A stretch of 64,000 nt of DNA from Auanema rhodensis (taxonomy: Eukaryota; Nematoda; Chromadorea; Rhabditida; Rhabditidae): assembly GCA_964057225.1 (NCBI GenBank), contig OZ059896.1, positions 7,440,001-7,504,000 on the forward strand, given 5' to 3'. Below, in pieces: positions 39,137 through 52,313 of the stretch (the stretch's first letter is position 1; each line of letters begins with the position of its first letter). The notes under the pieces were generated by a model. The model made no database searches. It saw only the letters and a program-made list of their open reading frames with translations, and had not been told where the DNA came from. A program made the translations under genes and the position numbers.

Positions 39137-42100
39137 GACGAGAGAGGAAGGATAGACTAGAAGACTCGTGTAAGGATAGCAAGAATGAAGCTGCTGTTCT
39201 TCCTGGTCCGTCATCGTCATCATTCTCCTCCTCATCATCATCATCATCATAGTTTTCTGTCTATATATCTACTTTGAGGCTGAAGTTAAAAGATCGAGAA
39301 AAGAAGAAATTAGAAAGCCACAGGCTTTGAACCTGGTTTCGTGTCTCTTTTTTCCCCTGTTCTGTTTCTCGGGCTACAACAAGTAGTTAAAAAACTTAAA
39401 ACGAAAGAAATAGACTGAAAAGTGAAATTGAAGAGAGACTGAAGAATGAGAGAAAAAAGGAGGAAAAGATTCGGACCGGCTGTGGCCAAGAAAACTTTCA
39501 GTGTGTTCAGGAAAAAAGTTGGGAAGATACACAAGCGCCAAACAGCCATAGATACAGCATATGAATAATGTTGATGATCGAGAGTGGAAATGAAGCTTTT
39601 CTTTGAAAAAAATTGAAAAGCGTATCTTCAATGTTGTGATCGAAAACCACATAGTTGCAGCTTGTTAAAGAAAATGATGAAGGGTGAGGAAGGTATATCT
39701 CGACAATACCATCATTGGACGATTCTCACACGGAAAAGTTGAATGTACTTATGTAAGCACAAGCCCAGTTGGGGCTCATGAAATCATTGACAAGACAGAC
39801 ACGTATAGAGAAAAGAGAGAGAAACCTACGAAGACAGATGAAAAAGAATCAAAGATTGTGAAAGAGAAAATAAGAAAAAGAGGAAGCAAGTGTAGGTGGT
39901 AGAGTATATGAGAGAGGGAAAAGAGAGATCGGGAAGGTGGTACAGTTGACGAGGAGATAAACTGATAAGCCGTTGAATATGAAAAGGGGCGGAGATGCGA
40001 GCTGTAACAGGTCACAAGGCTATTAGAGCTGAAGCATTTCAAATGATTATAGGTACATTGTTTGGGAAAACGAGAAAGTAATGAAGAATGAGAGAGCAGA
40101 CTCAAATTCAATCATGCACAAGGGGGTTCTATAGAAACCGGCAATTATTTTCCTTTCCATGATAACCTTTCGGCTCAAAATATAATTTGAAATAGCCAAA
40201 GAACATAGCGAGATATATGATGAAATAAAATGTGGGTAGAGATATATGATTACAAGGTTGAAATAAGACGAAGTGTGATTGTCAATATGGTTGTATAGGT
40301 ATAGCCGATACACTGAGAGCTTGAAAATCTATAATGATAGGATTTGAAAAACAATACGATCATCCTAGCTTAACAGGAAGAAAGAGTGAGAAGCTTGCGG
40401 ACAACCCACGCTTAGGATAAATCCTGGAGCGTTGTGTGGTCTTGACTATCTGTGGTTCAGAGCATACGAATACCGGATATGCTGCTTATTGGTCTAGGAA
40501 TCTCAGACCAAATGAAAGAGAATGAGATTGTAAGAGAGATATAGAAAGTTAGAGAAAGAGAAAAAGAAGAGGATGGATATCCTCCTGTTCGTATATAGAA
40601 TGATGGTTGGCACAAAAGAGAAGCAGTAGCTTCACCGGGGGAAAAAGGAAGTATTGGAAGCCAGGAAAAGGAAAGTGAATGGATAGATAGATAGATAGAT
40701 ATAAGATAATAAAAGAGAAATAGAGAGTAAAAGAAAAATGATGAAGAGGGACATCGAGAAATGAAAAGAGAGTTAAAAGTAATGAATGAGGAGAAAAAGA
40801 TGAACAGAGATATCTGGAATAGAAAAAGAATAAGAAACTTAGAATGGATAAGCATGAAGACGTATTGAAGAAGAATTATGAAGTTGCATGAAAAGCTTTG
40901 AAACAAATCTTGAATAATTCAAATGAGATCAGATAAATCTCGAACATACATGAGTTGATTTCAAATATCAAATTTTCTGTTTTTCAAGTAATATTGTATG
41001 GAAAAACTATTTGAATGTTTACTTCTAGCTCTACATGGTAGTGTTGATAATTTCTTTTCTTTTTTTTCGCAATTTTTTTCGTAATCAGCGACCTATGAGA
41101 TGATCAAAAAATTTGAAAAAAAGCCTTCTGAAAAGTGATTGGTAAAAACCAAATGAATAAACCTGTTCTTCTAAAGAAAAAAAAATGACTGAAAAGATTT
41201 GATGATAACAATCAAAGAAAAAAGAAAAAGAAACTGTTAATATATATTTTGAAATTGAAATGAAAGTAAGTATGTCTTGATATGGAACAAGAAGATATTA
41301 TCTTAATATTTCTTATCATGAATTTGCAAAAGTTTATAACAAAAATTTTTAAAATGCATATGAATAACGACTAACTAAAAACAATTTTTTTGAAGAAAAA
41401 TAGGAAAAATAAAAAATATTTTAAAATATATATTTGAAATATATAATTTTGATAATATTTAATAAAAAAAATGATATAAAAGAGTTGGAAAAAAATGAAG
41501 ATCCTGGGACGGAATAATTACAGGATCAAATGAGAAAAAATTAAAAAAGGATAAGCAAAATGAACAAAATATTCCAGAAATTGAACGACAAGCAATCTGT
41601 TTTTGGCATATTCTTCCAAAAGATTTGATTTTTTTTTGAAAAATGTGAAAGCAGTGGTTGGGGAATGAGCAATCGGAGAATACGAACGGTTATAATTAAA
41701 TTTTGTTATGAAAATGACAAAAACTGTATCAATCGATATGTTTTAGTTGATTTTTCAAAAGACATCTTCAACGTCCTTTTGATTATCGGCGTCAATTCTG
41801 ACAACGACAACGATGACGATGATGAAGATGCTGTTGATGTTGCTACATGACGGGCATCAGATGGTTGTTTTTCTTTCCGGAAATGTTCCGTCAGGTTAAA
41901 GGTCATACTGATTAGAAAAATGAAGAAGAGAGGGAAACTAAAAATTGATTGCGTGGCAAGGTTGACATGAAAAATTTAGAATGACAGAGAAATGAAGAGA
42001 AAAAGAGAACTAGAGAAAGAGAGAAAAAGACTTACGAAGGGAATGGGAGGAGGGCTAACGAGGGAAGAAGTGAGAGAAAGAAAAAAAGAAATTAGCCAAC

Positions 42101-45100
42101 TAAAAATATAAATGATTATATTGAATATATGTTGATTAATTGATTATTTTAATAATAATATTGATTATTATTCATAAAATATATTTTTTTTTGAGAAAAG
42201 AAAATAATCAATTTAATTTTTATATAAATAAATTATAAACATTTATTTTATTTTATTTAAATATATTTATATTTATTTATTAAAATATATAAAATATATT
42301 GAAATATATTGATTATTCCTTCAAGATATTTTCTGTTGCTAAGACACGAAAATCATGTATTGTTATGAGGCGAGAAATAGCAAAGGAAAAGGACTAAAAC
42401 ACAGTTTTTATCGAAAAAGAACATATCTTTTTGAAAATTCTGAAGAAATAAAGAATAGAATGTTGAAAATCAATAATTATCTCAGAAATTAATTTTCAAT
42501 GAAATCAATAAGAATATCGAAAATCGTATATAATAACTTTACATAACATCATTAAAACCATTGATATTCGATCTTTTTAATTGAAAAAAACAAATTATTT
42601 TTAAAATCATCTGATTGATCTAGTTCAAATTCATTTATATGAATCAAATAGATATATCGTTGAGAAAAAAATGGAAAGAAGTGGAGAATAAGCTATGAAC
42701 TAAACTGCTGAATGCTAAAATTGGTTAGGAGAGAGACCGCGAGATAAAAGGTCGATTGGACGAACATCAACAGGACGACCTGCAGTTAGACTTGTCGACC
42801 TTTTTTGGTTAAAATATTTTGTGTGAGAGGGAACTAGGATAGCTCTTATTCTCACTCTCTTTCTCTCTATACCTCACTCTTCATTTAACTATTTTTCCAT
42901 TTAAAAGCAGATTATTGGCATGCTGAGCGAACAGAAACATACTGAATAAACAGAAAAGAACCAAAAAAAAAACATTAACATGTACTATATGTTTTATTAT
43001 TTTCCTTATAATTTTATTTTTAAATGTTTTATATTTTAATTATTTTTTTAAAATTTGAAATATGAACGTCTCACGTTTTACGTGAAACTATATTCATTTC
43101 ATATGCTAATAATCCGCTGTGCAGTTGTTTCTCTCCCATTAAAAAAAATAATTTAGTAGCTTTAACTCAAAACCATAAATTTTGTTCTTCCCCTCCACCC
43201 CACACCCATACCCATCTTTTGCCTCTCCTTTTCACATCGAGCTGCCTGTCTCTCATTTTCCCCCCACTTATTCTGATTCCAATCTATTTTTGTCTTTAAC
43301 TAGCCTTCATATGAACAGAATCTTCTATTCAGAAAATGAAAAGGGTAACCTACTCTGCTGTACTTTTTTAGTTTTCAGTCTACACTATCGACGTCATGAT
43401 AGAATGAATATCTTCTTAATCTTTTTATCTTAGAAGGCCATATAATAAAGAATTTCAGAAAAAAACTGAATTGTAGATGATGTTTGCTGTCATATATTCA
43501 ATACTTTTGTTTTTTTTTTAAAAATACTATGTAGTATCATGAAATATGCTATATTGATGTGATTATGGTCAAAAAAATGGAATTAAATATATGATATGTT
43601 ACAAAGAAACTATGAAAATGATGTTTCATTCTTTATTTTTTGTTAAAAAAATCCTTTAATCTATTTTACTGTTATTTCCGGAAAGTTTATCAAAAATGTT
43701 TTAGAATGGGGGTGTTGGTAGAGGATAGACAGGTCGACAAGATGAGATTAGAAGAATATAAGATGAATATCTCTGCGTATAAAATATCTTTTGATTAAAG
43801 AATTTGTTTCATCTTATTTGAAAAATAAAAACAGGTGAGATAGATAAAGAGAGAATGGCATAGAATGATGTAGATGGAAAACAAAGATGGAAAAAAGTGA
43901 AATGGTAGAACGATGATTCTTCGTTCATATGCTCATCTTCCAACTACCCATCAACTTCATACAGATGAAATGTACTTCTGATGCTTATTGTGATGTATCT
44001 GACTGATCAATCAAATCATTTCTTATTATTAATAATTGAAAAAAAATATATTTATATCTGAAGCAAAAATAATAATTTGAATCCCTCTCCTGCTATTTTG
44101 TAATTTTTCTTTTTTTTTTTTGCAAAAAAGTTCATTACCACCTTGCCTTTTTTATCCGCTATACAACAATATAGATGAAATGAACGGAGGAGGGTAGTGA
44201 GAGAGATAAGAACATAGAGAGAGAATGGAAATGAGGGAGTCTAAATACATCGCTTCCTTGGCATATTGTTTGTCAACACAGCATCAGTTCGGCCGATTGG
44301 CTTTGCCTATGTCGTCGTTATCGAAACCGATTTCCAAACGCTCAGATTGTCGTTATCAGCTTTTGCTCAAGCTCGCGTCATCGTGTTGCCTCTCTCAGTT
44401 TTTCATTCCACCTCTCTTCATCTTCACATTTTCATATTTGCTGTTTTTTGTTATTTATCTTTTCAGAGTATTTTTTCTTTCTCTCTATATATATCTCTCT
44501 CTCCCTCTCTCTCTCTATTTCTCTCTGTGTTCATTTCCCGACTAATGCCAGATATTGAAATTATGTGCAGGTAGCCAACAAATGAGAAAATAGAAAATGA
44601 AAAATGTAAAGAAGAGAGAAAGGAAAATATAGAGAGAAAGAGAGAGACAGACAGACAGAGATAGAGAGAGAAAATGAGTGAGAAAGTCGAATAACATGAC
44701 AGGTAGAGAAAATTTGTGTGAGGGCAGAGTATGAACCGCCTTTTTCAGTTGCCATTGGTAACCAGATTTTTATTTCGAAAAGAGATAGAGAGAATGAAAT
44801 ACCTATCCTCATTCTCTAACTCCTTTTGCTTGTACTATATAATACGATAGGCTAATTATTCTTTTGTTATATTTATGCCATTTTCGTGCAGTACAAAAGA
44901 TACTCTCAAATGACTGATAATAGAGGAAAAGCAGAAAAACAAGTGGAGATACGGAAAAAAAGCCGACAGCAGGTATAAACAAGCAATCCTAATCACTATT
45001 GTTGATTTTTGTATCACTGACATGGCATATAACTTCTATATTCACGAGTTTTTCTATACCAAAAGCTTATACAATTCTTAGAAGCTGAAGAGTATAAGAC

Positions 45101-47341
45101 CTGATTAAACTATTTGACTTAACAAGGGGAGAAAAGATGGTCTTGAAAGATAAGGTGATTTGATTGAACTAACCTGAGCATTACGCAAAGCGTTAATGTG
45201 ATGAAGAAGATTTGGCATAACCTGAGGCAAAACACTCCGAGGTTGCTGTTGCTGTTGTTGAGCTGCTAGAAGATTATTGCGAGTTGCAGCCTGAAAATCT
45301 GAGGATAAGCCGCAATTCGGAGAATTACATTTTTCTTCAATAAAGTCAGCTACATTCTACCAGCTTTATAGGTGTGATGATATATAAAGGAGGGTCCAAT
45401 GTTGTAAAAATCTCATATTTGAATAACAAAGAAAAAATAAAAATAATTATGAGTGATTGACCAAAATTCAAAATTAAATAATTTGAAATTTCTAATGGCT
45501 TAAGATTGTATGAAAGATATTTTGAAATGAAGAAGTTAAATAGAGATTATAGAAATTGAATTTAATGAAGAAGAATTGATAATATACATATTTTGATTGA
45601 AATTTATAAAAAATTCTGAATATGAATGACTATAACTGATAATAAATAAATAGAAATAGAAATGTTGTCTTGATGACAAGGCATATGAGAAAGGTATGAA
45701 TACAAAAAACATGCTGTATCTACCATGCAAATTGCATTAAAAATTAAAAAAAAAGAAGATAATAATATAGAAAAGTAAAGAATATTTAATCCAAAATGTG
45801 CAAAATAGCAGGTAATATCACTTTGATTCGAAAATAACGAGACTGAAGACGAGAACGAATATGGGGGATAGAATAACAAGTGAACGAGGTGTAGAGAGGA
45901 ATGTTTTCAGAAACTGAAAAGTCGCTTGACGGTACGTCCAGCCTTCTGTAAATGGGAAAAGGCGGGAAGAAACCGTTGGACTGGCAGAAAATAGTGTAAA
46001 AGAGATTTCGAGAGAGTTGGATGAGAAAAAGAAAAGAAGAGAGGTAGACAGAGAAGGAGATACAAGGTCAAAGGTAACGGCGACACACGACCCCCAAGGG
46101 ATGACTACACACGCGATCGTGGCGATGTCGTAGTCTCGACGATGGGCAACAGGTCAACTACGTGAATAGATCAGTCAGACAGATCGTCTGAATTCAGGAG
46201 AATTGGCTGATAAACAGTCTACATGAATATTCAGAAGTGCCGTAGGGAAAAAACATTTTCAGATGTGAAGATCAAGAAAAATACTTAGAAGAGTTTGAGT
46301 TTTTTGAAGAAAAACAAGGAAAATGAAAAAAACTTGGGTGAGAAAAAGAAGAATATACTATATGATCATAGATACAACCGATCATAACGTAAAGGTAATG
46401 ATAAATGACATAAGAATTTGATATGAATATCATATGATATGATGATAATCTATGAATAATAATATAAATTTAAATAAATAAAAAGAGAAAAAGAGAAAAA
46501 TTAATAATAAATATTATAATAATTATATAGACTATATTTGAACTAGTCGAATCAAACTCTAGGTAATCAATATAGTCCCCGAGGGCGCGATGGCTAAAAG
46601 GTCATCAAGGGAAAAGAAATGATTCAGGTCAACGGAATATATAATCATAATCTCAAGAAGATTTTTGAATATACTAAAGTGAAGTAATCTTAAACTATAT
46701 TCAAATTGTAGAAATTTTCAAACAAAAAAGGAATTTATACATATTTGGTTATGAGACTTTTGGATTATTATGAGATCATAACAGCTACATACATGTAAAA
46801 CTGGCTTATCAATATAAGAATTTTTAATAATAAACATATTAAAACTTTACCTGCATCATTCCAGCTAATAATTGAGGATTATTGAATAATCCAAGTTGTG
46901 CTGCCATTATTGAAGTATTTAGAGCGTTGAGGTGATTGGCAGAGGATGTAGCGGCAGCTAAAGCTGTTGGGTTTCCGGGATTTAATAGACTCGAGAAATC
47001 GAGTTGACCTAGCTGGCCTACGTTCGTCGATTCAGACGACGGTGAACTAACGGCTACGTTGCCGGACGTGTTGACGATGTTCACCGACACAGCGGACGGA
47101 TTGAGATGAAGAGAGGTCGGAGGAGCGACGGATGAGCAGGATGACGACGAAGCTGCGATGGACGCGGCTGACGACGTCAAGGAAGAGACGGATGAGGCTG
47201 ATGAGGACGACGTGGTGGCTGAGCTAGAAGAGCTCGTGGAGTACAGTCTGGTACTCGACGAGATTGGTGACAGGACGGTAGACGACGGCGAGTGATGTGC
47301 TGGCTGGCGATGATTACAACAACCACGGAAGAACCGAACGT
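30804..47341 (-). CDS. NR2C: NR2C (TR2/TR4)-type nuclear receptor, 5' end incomplete
   Basis: Orphan receptor of the TR2/TR4 group (Drosophila Hr78, nematode nhr-41 kin). Eleven exons, in phase, about 741 residues: 46851-47341, 45174-45290, 34267-34482, 33983-34094, 32504-32592, 32247-32438, 31923-32176, 31563-31702, 31377-31514, 31159-31324, 30804-31113. A Ser-rich A/B region (about 230 residues, with a short polyQ) precedes the DNA-binding domain: [15 protein letters not shown]-box [12 protein letters not shown]-box [20 protein letters not shown], then GMRSE joined to SVQAERRP, the family's C-terminal extension. The ligand-binding domain has [17 protein letters not shown] in helix 3 and [20 protein letters not shown] at the end, as in TR4, then a tail of about 50 residues not usual in the family. 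The first visible exon begins in phase 1 with no ATG, so at least one upstream exon is missing. Introns reach 10.7 kb. The acceptor at 31113 is AAG. Confidence 0.93.
31790..31893 (-). repeat. tRNA-derived SINE-like element in a receptor intron
   Basis: On the minus strand a perfect pol III A box (TGGCCTAGTGG, 31879-31889) is followed 32 nt later by a perfect B box (GGTTCGAATCC, 31836-31846). The T arm around the B box can pair, but the flanks do not form an acceptor stem and the anticodon arm pairs poorly, so it is not a working tRNA gene. It lies wholly inside the 219-nt intron between receptor exons 31923-32176 and 31563-31702, an intron longer than its closest downstream neighbours. Ends are approximate; no clear target-site duplication was found. 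Confidence 0.55.
34483..45173 (-). other. 10.7 kb intron of the nuclear receptor gene
   Basis: Separates the A/B exon at 45174-45290 from the first DNA-binding exon at 34267-34482. It consists of AT-rich sequence, GA and AT microsatellites (AT at 37479-37544), G runs (35527-35537, 38459-38468) and a few islands of ordinary-complexity sequence: about 37,000-37,320, 38,200-38,820, 39,460-39,560 and 44,250-44,400. The islands carry AP-2-like palindromes (37066, 39016) and a TGACGTC core near 37014-37020, so they are candidate enhancers. The plus strand is largely purine-rich, that is, the sense strand is pyrimidine-rich. No further exon is supported. Confidence 0.6.
37479..37544. repeat. AT dinucleotide microsatellite
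   Basis: About 66 bp of uninterrupted AT inside the long receptor intron. Confidence 0.97.
46065..46077 (+). promoter_or_regulatory. DR1 nuclear-receptor element AGGTCA-A-AGGTAA
   Basis: Two AGGTCA-like half sites spaced by one base, in the intron between receptor exons 46851-47341 and 45174-45290. DR1 elements are bound by the TR2/TR4, COUP-TF, HNF4 and RXR groups. Binding by this receptor to its own gene is an inference. Confidence 0.4.
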
Positions 47342-48603
47342 CTGAAACACTATGTGTTTAATATGAATAATATTAAGAAAATCAAGAAGAAATTACAAAA
47401 AACGAACAAAATAAATTATAAATATATACAAATTATATAAAATTAATGAAATAATTCAAAAAAAAATTTAAAAAACTGGAGAAAATTACAGTTAAACATG
47501 AACATATCAGCTAAATCAAGGGAATAATGTATAGCAAAATACAGTTTTTGGAGAAAAAATGTGAAATCAAATAGGAAAACAGAAACTGTTCGCTTTCTTG
47601 ATTTGTTTCAGCCAAGAAAGACATGAGAGAGGCAGTTCTTGCGAAAATGAAAAGCCGGTAGGAAAGGTGAATACAGTGATCAGCTGCTGCTGTCTCTTTC
47701 TCTCCGATGGCTATGTTCGCTCAATCTTTGCCTCAACCATCGCTCGCTTGTTCTATTTCTTTTTTCGTTCAACTAGACGTTTAGTCTCATCTCTCTTCGT
47801 TGTCCTTGCTTTGCTACTCTGCTCCAGAAGAACAGGAGTGAGAAGGTTGGAGCAGCAACCGATGGCTGCTCTTGTCGCCCTCAGGCCGGCCAGCTCACTC
47901 TCTCACTCTCTGTTTGATTTAGGAGAAATGACTGAAGGTTGACCAACAGAAAATCCATGTGAACTAGGGAGATAGCAGAGGAAGAGAGAGAGATAGAAGG
48001 GAGATCCCTTATTGACCAACAGTTTTGGATCAGTGCCTGTTTCGAACTGTTTTTTCACCAAACAAAACTTTTTTCCTTTCCAACTATGATGGCAAGGACT
48101 ATATTTGAACATTTATAAATAAAATAGATAGGATATAATATAAGAATAAAAATAAAATAATAATCAAAGTTTCAAATAAAAATTTTAAAAATTAACGAAA
48201 ATGTTTGTGAAAAAAAATATTCTCATAATAGATTACACAATATAGATGAATATAGTCAAAAATGCTTGAAATATCGTAAAAGGTAAAAGGATAAGTGATG
48301 TGGAAAAAAGGAGAATCAGGATAGTTGAGAATGACATGAAGAATAATGATGAGGAGAAGATGACGATTAAGCTAAAAGACAATCCCTCTGCTTGAACTAG
48401 ACCGGACCCGAGAGGGCGAAGGACATCAAGCGCGAAGCATGGCCATAAAATGGCTATGAAGAAGATCCAGTCAGAAAGTTTGACAATGATGAGGTGTAAG
48501 AAAAGGATGAGAAAAGCAGCTAGATTATTAAGCTGTTAGTATATGATCATACTTCATGATATTAGCTTCTTCGTCATCCACTGTCTTATTCTACAGAAGT
48601 TTT

Positions 48604-48873
48604 TCAATCCTTTTTCGTCTCTAAATCAGAGAAGTCTTGTCGGATTGTAAGACAAGTGGTGTGGCTGGGGGGTTGAATGGCTATTGCAGCTAGAAGTTTT
48701 GAATGGCTATGAAATAGTATGTAATAAATAGAGAATACAAAAGGTAGATAGAGAAACAGAAAGGAAGAGGACCGGTCAGCCGCGGTCAAACAACTGGTTC
48801 TTCGACTGGATGAGCTGGCTGACCGTCCGTTGTCCGAAGACCGCCCGACCGACCAATCATTCTTTCGACACAC
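48604..48873 (-). other. Candidate 5' exon of the receptor gene (weak)
   Basis: An ATG at 48873 (minus) opens a frame beginning MCRKNDWSVGRSSDN and rich in Ser and Arg, in one of the few GC-rich islands upstream. A donor such as ACCA|GTTGTT would leave one base, the phase needed to join the receptor exon starting at 47341 (AAC GTT CGG). The donors are poor matches, so this is only a candidate. Confidence 0.2.
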
Positions 48874-51406
48874 TCTCTCTCTCTCTGTTTCTCTGTCCTC
48901 TTATAAACTTCTTCTGTCTAGCCTTCCTTCTCAGCTTCTAGGTGATCTTCGCTGTTCCTCAGAGGCTATGAAAGACCAGGTTACAAGCCAAGAGGGAAAT
49001 GAAAGAACCCTCAAGGGTTGAGTGAAAGATACCGAGGCGCACAATTTTTTATTCTTGAATAGGCTGGTAGTAACTCTGTCTATCTTGTCTCTTTTATTCT
49101 CTTCTACCAATTATTCTTCAACACAACCAGGTGAAGAGATAGGAATGACAAAAATGGCATATGGGGAAAAAGAAAATATAAAAACATTCCAAAAAAATCA
49201 TTGACAATATGCTCTCTCTCTCTATACATATCTATACCTCTCTCGCCTCTTTTATTCTCCTCATCTCAACATATAGCTAGCAGATTATCTGTCGAGTAAC
49301 ATAGTCAAGTCAAATATGAATATACAAACATATCTAAATAAAAGAAAATATTATTAAATTATTAAAATATAAATATAACGAATTATATAATATTTAGTTA
49401 AAAATCTTTTTAATTAAAGAAATTCAATATATCCATGACACACACTCACTATATTAGATATTCAGTAGTAAAAATATTATTAAGAGTTGTAATAATTCTG
49501 TTTTCTTCAAAATCAATCCGAAAATTATATATTAAAGTTCTAGTTGAAAAAGCTGCATACAAGCCGATCTAGTGGGTGGTGCAGATGGATTATATGCTTT
49601 CTTATACAAACTGGTATGAGCCGGAATTGAAAGAGAGAAAAAGTATCAAAGCTTTACATGAAACAACTATCTGCAAACTTCTAACTGTTTCAATTGGAAA
49701 TTAAGAAATAGATAACATGTGATTATATGTTTTTTCAAAAGATGAGATCATGTATAGTTCCTAGATATCACTTAAATCATCATGCATAGTTACTGAATAT
49801 ATAAAGATGAAGAAAAAAGAATCTGAAAGACCTATTCTCTCTTCAATTGATATCTTAAAATGAAAAAAAGAAAATATTTCCTCTCCCCCCCCAAAAAAAA
49901 AAAGATTATTATTGCTTGACACACACATATACACAGGCTCTGTCATACAATTGGTGTTGATTATTTGATAAACAACCAACTAATCGTTCTCAAAGATATA
50001 GAAGGCAATATCTGATAGACAACGATAATATTCTGAGGGAAATCAGAAGAAATAAGCGATTAGACAAAGAATAGAAAAAGAATTGAGAGAAATTGAATGA
50101 GAAAAGCAAGGTGATGGATACAGAATGTGAGGCCTTTCCACTCATACAACACTGATTATGCTTAGTAGTCGTGGCTATGTCGCTGAGAAACAAGACGACA
50201 ACGAAATTTATTTATTAGTTGAGATGTAAGGATGATAGTTGATACATGATATCTATCTATCTATATAATAACTTCTATATATATATAGTTAAAGTTTTAA
50301 TTATAGTATCGTCTGAGCTATATATAGTTAGGAAAGTTTATCGTAATAACAATGCAAAAGAGAGGAAAAAGGAAAAACGGAGGAGGGGTAGTGAGAGTTA
50401 GAGGAAGTTGATGAGGACGAAGTAAAGGAAAAGGTGATGGCTAAAAGCCTCCGAAATGAGATACTATAAACAGAAAGGTAAGCTGATAACAATAATGAAA
50501 AGAAAAACAGATAATATGATAAACGTATTATTTGAATTATAAATTTCAATAACTAGCCATGTGCAAAACTTCTGCTATACATTGAAAGATATTTGAAAAA
50601 ATAAAAAATAAAGAAAGTTAACAACTGCGAGATGCATCGTAATTAAGATAGGGTCCTGATAATTGGAGGAAGCAAATGCTCAAAACACGAATAAGCTCAA
50701 AACAGTCATTGGCACATATAAACGGCTTTTTTCTTTTTCTTTTTTTTTTAAACCAAACAAACTGTCAAAACTGAGCTATTTTGAATTTATGATACTAGCT
50801 TTGAGTCTCTTGGTTGTGAATGCTTATAGTTTAGCAAAGATACAAGTATTTATACTAAACTAATTTCAAATATTTTGGGTAATATTCACGTGAAAAATAT
50901 TTTTAAATAGTAGAGCAGTCAAGCGGTCGATTAAATGAAAAATTTTGATATTGAATCAAATGAATGAGAGTTCAATTGAAAAGAACTAAAATTTGAAGGA
51001 TGAAATAGATGAAGGAAGCTACTTCAGGACACTGTCGGCATGATAGATTTAACCACCCTGCTTGGCTTGTTTCCTTTTTTAGAAAAGAAAAATCTAAAAA
51101 AGCAACAAACTCCACCCATTTAGCAACCGATTGACGGTTTGTCTGCCTTGACCGGACCTGAAAAAGTCTTGACTGGATGATGAGAGTTGAGGGAGAAGAA
51201 AGGAGAATGAGAGGGCTAGATCGCCATTGGAGGAGTGCTTGTTCAGTGGGAGAATCACATTCCGGTATCGGGAGAGCGAACTGGAGCAGCGAATCTTGGT
51301 AGACGAAAAGATAGAAGAATGAAAGGAGTGAAAAAGAAAAGAGAAAACTTCTCGGAGCTGTCTGGCTCAGGGCGCGCGGAGGTCGTTTCAGTGGGTTCAT
51401 TTGTTT

Positions 51407-51647
51407 ATTTGTTTGCCCTGAGGGCATGTGTACAAGCTCGGAGAGAGAGAGAGAGAGAAAGAAAATGTATAGACTATGGAAAGGCAAAAAGTATGAAATA
51501 CAAAAGAGTGATAGAGAAGAATGATATACAATGAGCGGTCAAGATAGCTAAAAGAAGCGAAAAAACAGAGATGTGGGAACCGGATGGGTAAAAACGCTTG
51601 TTTCCTTCCCTTTACTGTCCTTCTAACCTCCCTGAGGGCAAACAAAT
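51407..51647. repeat. Inverted repeat of an AP-2-like/forkhead-like motif
   Basis: ATTTGTTTGCCCTGAGGG at 51407-51424 recurs inverted, with one mismatch, at about 51630-51647, some 205 bp apart. Each arm is a GCCC-AGGG palindrome next to a TTTGTTTG tract. The interior holds a GA run (51440-51463). It could be a pair of binding sites or the ends of a small decayed element. Confidence 0.5.
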
Positions 51648-51891
51648 GGTTCAAGGGGCAAAGGGAAAGAGATTGAGATACAGACAGAACGCAAGCAATG
51701 AAAGCTTGGAAAAGAGATTGTCACAAAGACACAGAAGATGAAACATTATGCATCAAAGGATTCCTGTAGCACTGATCCAATACAATGACTAGAGTGGTTG
51801 GCCTGATGGTGAAGCTTTGTGGTTCGGCATCAACACACATACACAGACACTAGCTAATACATTTCTCGATTTAACATTTCAAACGAGTGAA

Positions 51892-52313
51892 ATGGAGCTC
51901 CTAAATAAAAGTCAGTTTAAAGATGATGACCCAGAAAAAGGACAATTTTTTATGCCATCTGTCCCCAGCAGGTCATCAAGCCAGACTCAGGTAAGAACAA
52001 AGAAAATTGGTTAGTTGATGGTAGTTGACTGGGGGTCGGACAACCAAGTGAGCGCCGCCGGGTCGAAGTTAAATCTTTGTCTTCGTTTAGCATTTCAATA
52101 CTAATTCTCTTCATGCTTAGTACTATTTCATATTGTCTATCTTTTCATCTGAAAACTATGTCTGTAGTGGAAGTGAGAGTGTGGGTGGAGACAGAGGAAG
52201 ATGAAACTGCAGGTCAGCCATTCAAGGAATTATCGTTGTGTAGAAACATTGCGATAGAAAAGGAGAATGTGAAGGTGGATCAAGATACATATGAACCCGA
52301 TAGTTCAGTTTAA
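51892..52313 (+). other. Possible small two-exon gene on the plus strand (weak)
   Basis: ATG at 51892 opens MELLNKSQFKDDDPEKGQFF and runs 33 codons to a good donor CAG|GTAAGA at 51990/51991. Downstream, a frame that includes VEVRVWVETEEDETAGQP stays open to TAA at 52311-52313 and is followed by UTR-like sequence. The acceptor and phase joining the two are uncertain: TTTAG and CTTAG sites near 52,091-52,122 fit only a second frame of exon 1, and CTGCAG at 52,210 fits the first frame but ends differently. No family is recognised. The composition stands out from the repeats around it. Confidence 0.2.

Noticed and set aside
41706-41917. Ser-rich open frame in the receptor intron as an extra A/B exon
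   Set aside because: It has a good acceptor, but entering it in phase 0, as its neighbours require, meets a stop within four codons, and the donor is weak.
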